A stretch of DNA of 64,000 nt from Thalassovita taeanensis (GCF_900110775.1 NZ_FOEP01000018.1:18671-82670); one strand, 5' to 3'; shown: positions 16,201 to 25,362, counted from the stretch's first letter. Made by a program: numbers and translations. Notes: a model not told the origin generated them from the sequence alone.

Positions 16201-16974
16201 CATGCTTGGGTGAAGCAAGCCCAGGACACCCGCAAGCAGGTTCTCGAAGCCCTATCGACCAGCCACACCAACCAGAATGGCTCTGAACACCGGCAGACCC
16301 TCAGCAAGCTCAAGAAGGACTACCTGACGGCCTATGTCAGCCTGCACAGCAAGGCGCGCCTTGGGGTCTCCGAAGACAAGACCAAGACCGCACTGCGCAA
16401 GGATTCCCGCCTCGTTGCAATGCGGGCTTTGGCGAACATCTCCTTGATGCCGACTAGCCAGCTCACCACGTTTGAAGAGAAACTCGACAAGCTAAAAAGC
16501 TGCGCTTCTCTGGTCGACTCAGAGCTGGCGGCCAGCCCGGTCTGCCCGCACTGCAACTTCCGGCCTGCGAACGAGCAGGGCGACATGCTGCCCGCGGCCA
16601 ATGTGCTCAAGCAGCTCGATGACGAGCTCGATCAGCTGCTGGACGGCTGGGTACAAACGCTTCTCGACAACCTCGAGGATCCGATAATCCAGTCGAACTT
16701 CGAACTGCTAAAGGAAGGCTCGCGCAAGATTGTCACTGGGTTTGTCGACACCAAGACGCTGTCCGATCCTGTGACGCCTGAGTTCATAAACGCAGTGCAG
16801 GAGGCGCTGTCCGGACTCGACAAGGTGGTCGTCTCTGGCGGCGATATCCGCCAGGCCCTGCTCCAGGGCGGCTCTCCCGCGACCCCCGAGGATCTGCGCA
16901 AGCGGTTCGAGGCGTTCTTGACTGACCGCTGCAAGGGCAAGGACACCACCAAGCTGCGTTTTGTGGTCGAGTGA
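13243..16974 (+). CDS. brxC: BrxC, large AAA-type ATPase of BREX
   Basis: A 1243-residue cytoplasmic ATPase. Walker A GNYGTGKS is at residues 69-76 and the Walker B acidic pair in LLVVDEFLEFL is near 179-180. After this come long helical and coiled-coil-prone regions. CPHCNF near residue 1100 may be half of a zinc site. Size and layout match BrxC/PglY, a core BREX component thought to work with PglX and PglZ on DNA. The ATG at 13243 has AAAGGA nine bases upstream; a TTG at 13225 is an alternative. Thirty-six bases separate it from pglX. Confidence 0.9.
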   Translation: MAMRYGDLIQFEPIESVIQLLDADRPDEANKLVSTYVISDDMADRIAKLMIPQLSFDEAVDHKGVLVVGNYGTGKSHLMSVLSLVAEDASYVPMINHPQVAEAAKAIAGRFKVHRIEISSLMSLRDIITQQLEVFLDKHGVDYTFPPADKVVNNKAAFEEMMSAFAEVHPDQGVLLVVDEFLEFLRSRKDHELVLDLSFLREIGEVTKHLRFRFVAGVQEAIFDSSRFQHVADSLRRVKDRFTQVLLARQDVSFVVAERLLKKSSDQQDKIRAYLGPFTKFYGSMNERMDEYVRLFPVHPDYIGTFERLVFTEKRGALVTLRDQIQAILGDEVPLDRPGLIGFDKFWDTVAKNSVLRSDPNIGPVLKVSEVLSERVSKAFTRPAYKSMALRIIDGLSVHRLTTGGDIYVPVGPTAEELRDTLCLFQPGIEDMGGDPSDDLLTAVQTTLRETLKTVNGQFISKAPDTEQYYLDLKKDVDYDAQIEKRAEALSEDALDRAYYGAIRQLMERTDDSSYVTGHQIWQYQIEWQERRVERIGYLFFGAPNDRPTAQPERDFYLYFIQPFDPPRFRDEQKADEVFFRLKAPDETIKRLLGFYAAAQELASTASGGAKGVYLDRVRDTLREMSKWLQEKQLEAFEVTFQGKSKTLRDWTKGISLRDKARLGPDERINFRDVVNVIAGIALSSRFSDVSPEYPTFSALVTESNRKQLIGNALRALSGSNRTKDAVIVLDGLEMLDGDRIDPVQSRYAQDVLARLKAKGHGQVLNRSELLAGNADIEYFSPDKYRLETDLLVAVLGSLVYSGDIVLAITGDKIDSGKISLLADRPLEELKQFKHVEAPKEINVAVLRSLFEMLELPPGLAQQATQGSDEPVKALQEEVNKLTKRVLAASTDMANRLSFWGQPLLRDEEIRDWRSKLDELKAFSESLSPYNTVGKLKNLRIGSDDIAAQKKNLEVLNSVEGLINLIGELGNTASYLGQAELVLPSDHAWVKQAQDTRKQVLEALSTSHTNQNGSEHRQTLSKLKKDYLTAYVSLHSKARLGVSEDKTKTALRKDSRLVAMRALANISLMPTSQLTTFEEKLDKLKSCASLVDSELAASPVCPHCNFRPANEQGDMLPAANVLKQLDDELDQLLDGWVQTLLDNLEDPIIQSNFELLKEGSRKIVTGFVDTKTLSDPVTPEFINAVQEALSGLDKVVVSGGDIRQALLQGGSPATPEDLRKRFEAFLTDRCKGKDTTKLRFVVE

Positions 16975-17010
16975 ATTCACCGCCAACCCATTTTGAAATG
17001 AGATGAACCG

Positions 17011-19788
17011 ATGACTGAGCAAATGAAAATGGATGGCGGCAAGAACGGCGGACCGGTCGAGTGCCTCGGTATGACCTTCGCAAGCGACGACGCGCGGCGA
17101 GAGCATTTTCAGAAGCTGCTGGCCGAGAAGCTGCAAGATCCTGTATTTCGGGCTCAGGAAGGCTTCCCGAAGGGAACCGATGACGCGATCCTTACGATGT
17201 CGGATCCGCCCTATTACACTGCATGTCCCAATCCGTGGTTGGCGGAATTCGTCACGCAGTACGGACGTCCCTATGACCCTGCCGAAAAATACTCGCGTGA
17301 GCCGATGGCGATTGATGTGTCCGAGGGGAAGACTGACCCGATCTACAAGGCGCATTCCTATCACACCAAGGTGCCACACTTGGCAATCGTGCCGTCGATC
17401 CTGCATTATACCGAGCCGGGCGATATCGTGCTGGATGGCTTCTCGGGCTCGGGCATGACCGGTGTTGCCGCACAGTGGTGCGGAACTGCGCCGTCAACAT
17501 ATCGTCACAAGATCGAAATGGAATGGAAGAAGGCTGGTAATTCACTGCCGAAATGGGGGCCACGGCGGGTGGTGCTGAACGATTTGTCGCCCGCAGCGAC
17601 TTTCATAGGCGCCAACTACAATCTCCCGTTCGACGTCGATGACTTTGCCAAAGCCGGCAAGCAGCTGCTGCTGGATGTCGAGCGTGAGATTGGCTGGATG
17701 TATGAGACGCTGCATTCTGACGGGAAAACCAAAGGACGGATAGAATTCACTGTCTGGAGCGAGATATTTACGTGCCCTGAATGTGCAGGTGAAGTAAATT
17801 TCGTCGCTGAGGCGTTAGATGAAAACAAAAGTGTCAGATCTGTTTTCCCATGCCCACACTGCGGTTCTGAGTTGACAAAAAAAACGCTCGAACGTCGCGA
17901 GGAAAATAAGGTGGATTCTGCCACCGGAGCAACTGTGGTCTTTACTAAGCGGGCACCTTCTTTGATTTGCTACAAAGTTGATGGTGTCCGCTATGAGAAG
18001 CAGCCTGATGAGGCTGATTTCGAACGGCTTAAGAAAATTGAAAATCTCCCGTTTCCGAAAGGTGTGCCTACTGATCGAATGATGCATGCACCCGATACCC
18101 GTCAGAATTGGGGTGACAAGTGGCGCGCTGGCTCGGCATCTTTTTCACATGTACATCATCTATTCCTGTCTAGACCACAACAGGTTATCGGACATCTTTG
18201 GCTAAGCGCTTCGTCGAACAATGACCCCAGAACACGCATGATGCTTCTTTGGTTCGTAGAGCAAGCGATTTGGGGAATGACTATGTTGGCTCGATACGTT
18301 CCAACGCACTTTTCTCAAGTTAACCAATATCTAAACGGCGTGTACTATTTGAGCTCCCAACACGCTGAATGCAGTCCTTGGTATATTCTAGACGGCAAGC
18401 TAAAGAGGCTCGGAAAAGCATTTTCGGAGTATAAAACCTACTCTAATTCAGCCGCAATAACGACAGGAACGACGACTAGTTTGCCTCTTCTAGATAGATC
18501 TATTGATTATATCTTCACAGATCCCCCTTTCGGAGACAATCTAGCGTACTCCGAGTTGAATTTTCTTCTGGAAGCGTTTCATGGAGTAGTAACAGATCAA
18601 GCACCTGAGGCGGTGATGAGCAAGGCTCAGAGCAAGGGCCTCGTCGACTATCATCACTTAATGAAAAGTTGTTTTGCCGAATACTATCGAGTTCTGAAAC
18701 CCGGGCGGTGGATGACGGTAGTATTTTCTAATACCAAGGCATCAGTTTGGAACAGTTTGCAAACGGCGCTGCAGGAAGCAGGGTTCGTCGTGGCAAACGT
18801 TTCCGCCCTCGATAAAAAGCAAGGAAGTTTCAACGCAGTAACTACAGCCGTAGCTGTTAAGCAGGATCTAGCAATCTCTGTGTATAAGCCAGACGAGGCT
18901 TTGGAGAGAAGATTCGAAAAACAAGTTGGCGTTGAGTCCGTTTGGGACTTTATAGAGTCGCATCTAAGACAATTGCCTGTTGCTAAACAGAGGCTTGCAA
19001 CACTCGAATACATTGTCGAGCGCGATCCGAGAATTTTGTTCGACCGGATGGTGGCATGGTTTGTACGCCATAATGCACCCGTGCCATTGTCTAGTCAGGA
19101 GTTTCAAGAAGGCCTGCGCAATCGCTTCCTCGAACGCGATGGAATGACGTTCTTGCCCGAGCAGGTAGCAGAGTACGATCGAAAGCGCGCGCAAACCGAA
19201 CAGGCTCCACAAATGGAATTGTTTGTTTCTGATGAACGCTCAGCCATTGACTGGCTGACAGACTTTCTGAAGAAGCGACCATCAACATATCAAGAACTTA
19301 ACCCAGAATTTATGACCCAACTCGGGGCAGGCTGGAAGAAACATGAGATGCGTCCCGAACTTTCCGCTCTCCTCGAAGACAACTTCCTGCGCTTCGACGG
19401 GAACGGGGATGTACCGAGTCAGATCCACAGCTATCTGTCGACCAACTTCAAGGACCTCCGCGGTTTGGAGAAGGAAGACCCGCGCCTGAAGGCGAAGGCC
19501 AGGGATCGCTGGTTCGTGCCCGACCCGAACAAGGCGAAGGATCTGGAACAGAAACGCGAACGGTTGCTGCTGAAAGAGTTCGAGGCTTACAAAGCCGCGA
19601 CCAAGCGTCAGATGAAGGAGTCCCGCCTCGAGGTGCTGCGTGCAGGTTTCAAGACGGCTTGGGGCGCGAAGGATTACAAGACGATCATTAGCATCGCCGA
19701 AAAACTGCCTGACGAGACGCTGCAAGAGGACGAAAAGCTGCTGCTCTGGTACGATCAGGCGCTGACGCGGACGGAGGCTGATGCGTGA
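17011..19788 (+). CDS. pglX: PglX, DNA methyltransferase of type 3 BREX (PglXI)
   Basis: A 925-residue amino-methyltransferase. Catalytic DPPY is at residues 65-68 and precedes the SAM-binding LDGFSGSGMTG (about 142-151), a permuted order typical of beta-class adenine/cytosine-N4 enzymes. A C-x2-C pair in FTCPECAG and another in FPCPHCG (about residues 250-285) form a zinc ribbon, and a second DPPF occurs near residue 504. PglX marks host DNA so that BREX spares it. The middle of the gene (about 17.73-19.3 kb) is ~43% GC in hand counts against ~58-67% at both ends, so it may be a mosaic. It overlaps brxHII by four bases. Confidence 0.9.
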   Translation: MTEQMKMDGGKNGGPVECLGMTFASDDARREHFQKLLAEKLQDPVFRAQEGFPKGTDDAILTMSDPPYYTACPNPWLAEFVTQYGRPYDPAEKYSREPMAIDVSEGKTDPIYKAHSYHTKVPHLAIVPSILHYTEPGDIVLDGFSGSGMTGVAAQWCGTAPSTYRHKIEMEWKKAGNSLPKWGPRRVVLNDLSPAATFIGANYNLPFDVDDFAKAGKQLLLDVEREIGWMYETLHSDGKTKGRIEFTVWSEIFTCPECAGEVNFVAEALDENKSVRSVFPCPHCGSELTKKTLERREENKVDSATGATVVFTKRAPSLICYKVDGVRYEKQPDEADFERLKKIENLPFPKGVPTDRMMHAPDTRQNWGDKWRAGSASFSHVHHLFLSRPQQVIGHLWLSASSNNDPRTRMMLLWFVEQAIWGMTMLARYVPTHFSQVNQYLNGVYYLSSQHAECSPWYILDGKLKRLGKAFSEYKTYSNSAAITTGTTTSLPLLDRSIDYIFTDPPFGDNLAYSELNFLLEAFHGVVTDQAPEAVMSKAQSKGLVDYHHLMKSCFAEYYRVLKPGRWMTVVFSNTKASVWNSLQTALQEAGFVVANVSALDKKQGSFNAVTTAVAVKQDLAISVYKPDEALERRFEKQVGVESVWDFIESHLRQLPVAKQRLATLEYIVERDPRILFDRMVAWFVRHNAPVPLSSQEFQEGLRNRFLERDGMTFLPEQVAEYDRKRAQTEQAPQMELFVSDERSAIDWLTDFLKKRPSTYQELNPEFMTQLGAGWKKHEMRPELSALLEDNFLRFDGNGDVPSQIHSYLSTNFKDLRGLEKEDPRLKAKARDRWFVPDPNKAKDLEQKRERLLLKEFEAYKAATKRQMKESRLEVLRAGFKTAWGAKDYKTIISIAEKLPDETLQEDEKLLLWYDQALTRTEADA

Positions 19789-22598
19789 CGCATGCGACCC
19801 AAGACTATGGCATTGGGACGTGGTGCTGGCATGAACGACATGCCGCACCCTGCCGTGTCGTGGACCGGGAAGAGATGTGGGGCGAGACCTCATATCGGGT
19901 TTGGCTGCCGGGCAAAGACGCCGTCGTCCGTGCGCGGTCGCGCGACCTAGGGCCGCTCGACGCTGTCCGGCCGACAGTCGACCACATCTTGCATACTGCT
20001 GCTGCGGCAAAGCTCTTGGATGCGCTTGAGGATAACCTTCTTCTCGCACCAATCCAGTCGAGCGTCGTTCCACTGCCCCACCAGCTTTACGCCCTGAACC
20101 GCGCCATGTGCCGGGACCGGATCCGCTATCTGCTGGCGGATGAAGTCGGGCTTGGCAAGACCATCGAGGCCGGTCTGATCCTGCGCGAGCTCAAGCTTCG
20201 CGGTATGGCGAAGCGGATCCTTGTCGTGGCACCCAAAGGGTTGGTGCGGCAGTGGCAGGCCGAAATGCGCCTGCACTTTGGTGAGAATTTCCAATTCATC
20301 GAGCCGTCCGAGCTTTCCGCATATCGCCAGTTTCGCGATGACGAGGAAAATCTTTGGCGGCTGCACGATCAGGCGATTTGTTCGCTGGATTCTGTGAAGC
20401 CGCTTGAAGGTCGGCGCGGCTGGAGTGCGGAGCAGCTTAGCACCTATAACCGTGAACGCTTCGAAGACTTGATATCGGCATCCTGGGATCTCGTGATCAT
20501 AGACGAAGCCCACCGAATGGGCGGGAGCACCGACCAGGTTGCCCGTTACAAGCTTGGCGCAGCACTTGCCGAAGCTGCGCCATATCTCTTGCTTCTCTCC
20601 GCAACGCCTCATCAGGGAAAAACTGACCAGTTCCACCGCCTGATGCAACTTCTCGACCGTGACTCCTTTCCAGATGAAAATAGCATCTCCAGTGATCGTG
20701 TGCGCCCGTTTGTCGTCCGGACCGAAAAGCGGTTGGCGATCGATGCCGAAGGCAAACCCCTGTTCAAGCCCCGTTTGACACGGACGCAAGCGGTCGCCTG
20801 GTTGGATCGCCACAAGGCGCAGCAGGGCTTGTACGAGGCAGTCACTGAATACGTTCGCCACGGCTACAATCAGGCCATGGCATCGAAGCAAAGACACATC
20901 GGTTTTCTGATGATCCTGATGCAGCGGTTGGTGACTTCTAGCACTGCGGCCATCCGGGCCACCTTGGAAAGGCGGCTTCTTGCTCTGGATGATGATCACC
21001 GTCAATTGCAGCTGTTTTCTGCAGAAGGTGTCGGAGATTGGCATGAGCTGACGGGTGATGATCAAATTGATGTTGCCGTGGCATTTGAAGCTTTGGGCGA
21101 TGAGCGAAAAGACGTAGAGGCGCTTCTCTTTCTCGCGCGTGAGACCGAGGCACAGGGAACTGACGCCAAAGCCGAGGCGCTCTTGGAGCAGATCTACAAG
21201 ATTCAGCAGGAAGAGAACGATCCTGAACTGAAGGTCCTGGTCTTCACCGAGTTCGTTCCAACACAGGCAATGCTCGCGGAGTTCCTTGAGAGCAGGGGTT
21301 TCTCAGTTACAACGCTCAATGGCAGCATGGATCTGGAAGCGCGTGGCCGGGCTCAGCGGGCATTTTCAGGGGAGGTACGTATTCTGGTCTCCACGGACGC
21401 TGGCGGCGAGGGTCTCAACCTCCAATTCTGCCACATCATCGTCAATTTCGATATGCCGTGGAATCCCATGCGGGTCGAGCAACGGATCGGCCGTGTGGAT
21501 CGTATCGGTCAGCCTCATATTGTGCGGGCAATAAATTTCGTGCTCGAAGACACGGTCGAGCATCGTGTTCGGGAAGTCCTCGAAGCCAAACTTGCGGTAA
21601 TCGCCGAAGAGTTTGGCGTGGATAAAGTTGCTGATGTGATGGATTCGGTCGAGGCGGAGCCTCTCTTTGATGAGCTTTTCGTTCAGGGGCTTCAAGATCC
21701 AGCTTCGATCGAAACCGAATGCGATGCAGTCCTGACTCAGCTTCGAAACACGCTGACGGAAAGCCGGAAGAGTAGCGATCTTTTAGCTGACGGGCACGAT
21801 CTGGATGCGGATGACGCGCGAAAGTGGCGTGACCACCCCGCTCAGTTTTGGCTTGAGCGTGCAATTACCACTGGGCTGCCAGCGCGCGGTGGGGAAGCTA
21901 CACGAGAAGACGATACTTGGCGGATACGTTGGGCCGATGGCAGTGAGTCAGCCAGGGTTTGCTTCGACGCGCGAACCGCAGCAGACCGACCTGAAATTGA
22001 GTGGGTGACGCTTGAAGACCCTCGGGCACAGGCGCTGATTGCGGATCTGCCACGATGCATCTCTGGTCAGCCTGTACCTGTCGTACGCATAGCTGGACTT
22101 CCTGACAGCGTGAGAGGCGTCTGGTCACTTTGGGAAATCAGCCTAGCGGCTGACGACTTCAGCCGTCGCCGCTTCCTATCCGTGTTCGTCAATGACGAGG
22201 GTCGTGCCTTCCAGCCCACTGCAAAGCGCATTTGGGATGTCCTTCTCACGGAACAAGTCGAACAGATCGAAACCCATGCAACACAAGACCCACACGACTG
22301 GTATAGGCGGTCGAAATCCGCTGCCATCGCTCAAGGTGAGCGCGTGTTCTCTGATCTTGTGACAGAGCACAAGACACGTATTGAGGAAGAACGCGGGCGC
22401 GCGCTTTACGCTTTTGAAGCCCGCCACCAAGCAATTGGAAGGGTTGGGCTTCAGACAGTTCGTGATTATCGCAGGAAACGGCTCCAGAATGAGCATGAGG
22501 CGCGAATGGCGCAACTAGAGGCAGCGGCATCCTATTCGCCAGATCTCAATGCACTTCTCGTTTTGCGCGTTGGCGAGTTAGCGGTTGGTGAGAAATGA
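19785..22598 (+). CDS. brxHII: BrxHII, SNF2-family helicase of BREX
   Basis: A 937-residue superfamily 2 ATPase of SNF2/RapA style. Walker A DEVGLGKT is at 119-126, DEAH at 240-243 and SATPHQGKTDQF near 275. The helicase C-terminal domain carries VLVFTEFVPTQ, STDAGGEGLNL and motif VI RIGRVDRIGQ. Translation starts at a GTG overlapping the pglX stop (GTGA), and the stop overlaps pglZ (ATGA). BrxHII is the helicase specific to type 3 BREX and is related to DISARM DrmD. DISARM is excluded because no DUF1998 or PLD partner is present. It presumably translocates on DNA during defence. Confidence 0.9.
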   Translation: MTHATQDYGIGTWCWHERHAAPCRVVDREEMWGETSYRVWLPGKDAVVRARSRDLGPLDAVRPTVDHILHTAAAAKLLDALEDNLLLAPIQSSVVPLPHQLYALNRAMCRDRIRYLLADEVGLGKTIEAGLILRELKLRGMAKRILVVAPKGLVRQWQAEMRLHFGENFQFIEPSELSAYRQFRDDEENLWRLHDQAICSLDSVKPLEGRRGWSAEQLSTYNRERFEDLISASWDLVIIDEAHRMGGSTDQVARYKLGAALAEAAPYLLLLSATPHQGKTDQFHRLMQLLDRDSFPDENSISSDRVRPFVVRTEKRLAIDAEGKPLFKPRLTRTQAVAWLDRHKAQQGLYEAVTEYVRHGYNQAMASKQRHIGFLMILMQRLVTSSTAAIRATLERRLLALDDDHRQLQLFSAEGVGDWHELTGDDQIDVAVAFEALGDERKDVEALLFLARETEAQGTDAKAEALLEQIYKIQQEENDPELKVLVFTEFVPTQAMLAEFLESRGFSVTTLNGSMDLEARGRAQRAFSGEVRILVSTDAGGEGLNLQFCHIIVNFDMPWNPMRVEQRIGRVDRIGQPHIVRAINFVLEDTVEHRVREVLEAKLAVIAEEFGVDKVADVMDSVEAEPLFDELFVQGLQDPASIETECDAVLTQLRNTLTESRKSSDLLADGHDLDADDARKWRDHPAQFWLERAITTGLPARGGEATREDDTWRIRWADGSESARVCFDARTAADRPEIEWVTLEDPRAQALIADLPRCISGQPVPVVRIAGLPDSVRGVWSLWEISLAADDFSRRRFLSVFVNDEGRAFQPTAKRIWDVLLTEQVEQIETHATQDPHDWYRRSKSAAIAQGERVFSDLVTEHKTRIEEERGRALYAFEARHQAIGRVGLQTVRDYRRKRLQNEHEARMAQLEAAASYSPDLNALLVLRVGELAVGEK

Positions 22599-24619
22599 GT
22601 GTTTGGACCGACCGCATCCTGCAGGAGTTTCCTGCCGATCTTTCACGCTTCTGGATCGCTCTGGATCCGGATGGCCTCCTTTTGGATGAACGCATCCTGC
22701 ACGGCCTTCGTGAACGTGGATTTGAAGTCCTGCCATTCGAAGACGCTGTTTCGTTCAGGACCGAGTATGAGGAGCGCTACCGCGCGGCATGGGATACTGG
22801 CAGGGAAGGAACTGCAAAGGCGCTGGTCTTGCAACTGCGAGGCACAGACCTCAACTCACTCCCCTGGGACTACATCAGATCAGCCCGTACGCTGAATCTG
22901 AGCTTGGCTGATCTTTTCCCCAAGCTAAGCTATGGTGTCGTCCGGCAGATCGACTCCGAACACCACGAGGCCCTGTTCCAAGCTTGCAAAAAGCATGCGG
23001 CACAGCCTCTCGGCGAGGGGGCGACCAAAGATTTCATTCTTACCCACATCTTCAGGCTCAGCCCTTATTTGCTGAACAGGCCGGAGGATTTCTGGCGAGA
23101 AGTGCTGCGTCTTCACTATCGTGGAACAGGGCTGCCAGAACTGCTAGCGCAACATGTCGCGACGGTCTTGAGGGATACGCCCCTCGGAACCTTGCCGATT
23201 GTCGAGCTTCTCTCGTCCAAGACCGATATGGTTCGCGCGGTCCAAGATGCATGGTGCGGTTTTCTAGCACAGCACGGTGTCCGGACTGAGGGTTCTGCTG
23301 GAGTGCGGGAGTCGTCCGAGCGGGCCGCAATCACGGTGCCATTCGATCATCCCGATGTGCGGGTCATTATTGATACCATGTTCCTAGAAGGCGTCCTTCA
23401 GCCCGTCGAAGTTGATCAGTTGCCTGCCGAGCTGCCTGGCTGGATCAAAGTTGGGCTGATTGGCGATCCTCGTGCACTTAGCCATCTCGTATCAGAAGGC
23501 GCAAAAAGGATCGCTGCGGATTTGCCAGCAATTGACGCGTCGCATCGAGATTGGGTGGAAGCGGCACGTCGGTTGGCAGAGCTCATCTATCGCTTCAATG
23601 AGCTTAAAGCCGCCGATGCCGATAGCCTGCAGGTACAGATACAGGCCTTGCAGAATGACGCTGATGGGCGATTGAGGGAGTGGGTATTTCAGCACTTTGC
23701 AGATTTGCCATCGCTGCCCGTCGCGAAATCTCCTGTGATGGTACATCATGTCCCGAGGTATCTGGCCATGCGCCGCAGCGCAGGCGAGGACCGAATAGCC
23801 CTTCTTGTGTTTGATGGGCTGGCTCTGGATCAGTGGGTCCAAATCCGTGAAGATTTGTCGGCCAGGACACCTGAATTTTCTGTAGATGAGGGCGGGTGTT
23901 TTGCGTGGCTACCGACGCTGACGTCGATTTCACGTCAGGCTCTTTTTTCCGGGCTTAAACCCCGAGAGTTCCAGAGTTCGATGGACACAACCTCGCAAGA
24001 GCCATCGCTTTGGACAAGGTTCTGGCAAGAGCACGGACTTCGGAAGCCCGAAGTCATTTTTCAAAAAGGGCTCAAGCGCTCTGAACAGCTGGCCGCGCTA
24101 GAGGAGAATCTTTCGAAGCCGACAACGAAAGTAGCCGGTATTGTTGTCGATATGATCGATGAAATCGTGCACGGAGCAATGCTCGGAAAGCGCGGGGTCG
24201 CCGGGCAAATTCGCGAATGGTGCGATACTGGCTTCATTGAAAAGCTATTTCTTATGCTCACTCAGCATGGGTATCATATCTATCTCACAGCGGACCACGG
24301 CAATGTTGATGCCGAAGGTATTGGACGGCTCAGCCAAGGCGTTGTATCGGAATTGAAGGGTGAGCGGGTCAGGGCGTATCGCAGCGAAGACCTAGCGTCA
24401 TCTGTCCCGCCCGAAATTGACGCGTTTCAGTTTGGAAGTCCCGGGCTGCCTGCTGATTTCTTGCCGCTCTATGCAAATGAACGCGGCGCGTTTGTACCTA
24501 AAGGAAACAAGATTGTCGCTCACGGAGGAATGGCGTTAGAGGAACTGATTGTGCCGTTTGTAAAGATAAGAATGAAGAAAGAAGAACATGCGACCGACAG
24601 CACCTCAAATAGGATTTGA
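22595..24619 (+). CDS. pglZ: PglZ, alkaline-phosphatase-superfamily protein of BREX
   Basis: A 674-residue protein with a C-terminal PglZ domain. The metal-binding site includes LLVFDGLALDQW (about residue 402) and LTADHGNVDAEG (about 567), as in the alkaline phosphatase superfamily. The N-terminal ~350 residues are helical and probably contact other BREX proteins. PglZ is the signature protein of all BREX and Pgl systems and, with PglX, is needed for methylation and phage exclusion; its natural substrate is unsettled. The gene overlaps brxHII by four bases and brxA by 32 bases. Confidence 0.93.
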   Translation: MSVWTDRILQEFPADLSRFWIALDPDGLLLDERILHGLRERGFEVLPFEDAVSFRTEYEERYRAAWDTGREGTAKALVLQLRGTDLNSLPWDYIRSARTLNLSLADLFPKLSYGVVRQIDSEHHEALFQACKKHAAQPLGEGATKDFILTHIFRLSPYLLNRPEDFWREVLRLHYRGTGLPELLAQHVATVLRDTPLGTLPIVELLSSKTDMVRAVQDAWCGFLAQHGVRTEGSAGVRESSERAAITVPFDHPDVRVIIDTMFLEGVLQPVEVDQLPAELPGWIKVGLIGDPRALSHLVSEGAKRIAADLPAIDASHRDWVEAARRLAELIYRFNELKAADADSLQVQIQALQNDADGRLREWVFQHFADLPSLPVAKSPVMVHHVPRYLAMRRSAGEDRIALLVFDGLALDQWVQIREDLSARTPEFSVDEGGCFAWLPTLTSISRQALFSGLKPREFQSSMDTTSQEPSLWTRFWQEHGLRKPEVIFQKGLKRSEQLAALEENLSKPTTKVAGIVVDMIDEIVHGAMLGKRGVAGQIREWCDTGFIEKLFLMLTQHGYHIYLTADHGNVDAEGIGRLSQGVVSELKGERVRAYRSEDLASSVPPEIDAFQFGSPGLPADFLPLYANERGAFVPKGNKIVAHGGMALEELIVPFVKIRMKKEEHATDSTSNRI

Positions 24620-25304
24620 CCGCTTTATTCGCCTTGAGTGGGCGACAAAAGCACTAGAAGTCAGGGCGGGTCTCGCGGAGATCGACGAACTTGAAGCCAT
24701 CTTGGATCAGGCACATTCAGGACCGGCGGCCAGAAAGAAGACCAGAACGGTGTTGAACCGCCTCTGGTTGGAGCCGCGCAAAGGCCTTGAGCCCTTTGCG
24801 CAAAGAGCCGTAGAGCTTTTTCAAGCGGCGCCCAGTACGCCGCCGGCTGCTCTCACATGGGGAATGGCTATCGTAACATACCCATTCTTTGCCAAAGTGG
24901 CTGAGATCATCGGTCGACTAACGTCACTTCAGGGTGACTGCACCACAGCTGAGGTGCATCGTAGGATGGCGGAAATCTACGGCGAACGTGAAGGGACACG
25001 AAGAATGACCAACATGGTCCTTCAATCCCAGATCGACTGGGCAACGCTCGAACGGAGTGACAACGGAAAGACGCTTACCCGAAAGAAAACCATTGCTCTG
25101 GAAGGGCCGGATCTGGTGCGCTGGATGACTAGGGCCGTGCTTGAGTGCGCGGGGCGTCCTGTTGGTCTTGGGACGTTAGATGCGCAGCCAGTGATTTTTC
25201 CGTTTGATCTTGGCGAAAACCTCGGATTTGTCTTGTCGTCTGCATCTGAACTAGACCTGCGCGCGGATAGTACTGGAAGTCAGTTTGTTTCGATACGAGA
25301 CTAG
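24588..25304 (+). CDS. brxA: BrxA-type protein closing the BREX operon
   Basis: A 238-residue helical protein with a winged-helix feel. It begins GFDRFIRLEWATKALEVRAG, has LTWGMAIVTYPFFAKVAEIIGRL in the middle, and ends with IFPFDLGENLGFVLSSASEL. Type 3 BREX ends with brxA, and these features fit the DNA-binding BrxA family loosely, so the call rests partly on position. AGAAAGAAG lies before the ATG, which is inside the 3' end of pglZ. The next gene is convergent, so this is the last gene of the operon. Confidence 0.8.
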   Translation: MRPTAPQIGFDRFIRLEWATKALEVRAGLAEIDELEAILDQAHSGPAARKKTRTVLNRLWLEPRKGLEPFAQRAVELFQAAPSTPPAALTWGMAIVTYPFFAKVAEIIGRLTSLQGDCTTAEVHRRMAEIYGEREGTRRMTNMVLQSQIDWATLERSDNGKTLTRKKTIALEGPDLVRWMTRAVLECAGRPVGLGTLDAQPVIFPFDLGENLGFVLSSASELDLRADSTGSQFVSIRD

Positions 25305-25341
25305 TGGGGTCAGCCTGAGGCAGTTCCGAGCAACGATCGCG

Positions 25342-25362
25342 ATCAGGCCGTGGTTGCCTGAT
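25342..25362. terminator. Hairpin between BREX operon and convergent Fic gene
   Basis: ATCAGGC and GCCTGAT form a perfect seven-base stem around a seven-base loop, 38 bases past the brxA stop and overlapping the last codons of the Fic gene. A run of T after the stem is lacking, so intrinsic termination would be weak. Confidence 0.3.

Larger units (their letters stand above)
11877..25304 (+). other. Type 3 BREX anti-phage defence operon
   Basis: Seven rightward genes follow the order regulator-brxF-brxC-pglX-brxHII-pglZ-brxA. From brxF onward this is the published order of type 3 BREX. Gene junctions overlap or are at most 36 bases apart, so the operon is probably one transcript. BREX systems methylate host DNA through PglX and block phage DNA replication without cutting it, but the mechanism is incompletely known. 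All core proteins are full length, and every motif checked (P-loops, DPPY, DEAH, PglZ metal sites) is intact, so the system looks functional. Confidence 0.9.

Noticed and set aside
19947..21065. 372-codon open frame on the minus strand inside brxHII
   Set aside because: Antisense to a helicase with complete motifs; no ribosome site or known domain.
11877..25304. DISARM as an alternative name for the defence operon
   Set aside because: The SNF2 helicase and methylase would fit, but PglZ, BrxC and BrxF are present and the DUF1998 and PLD proteins that define DISARM are absent.
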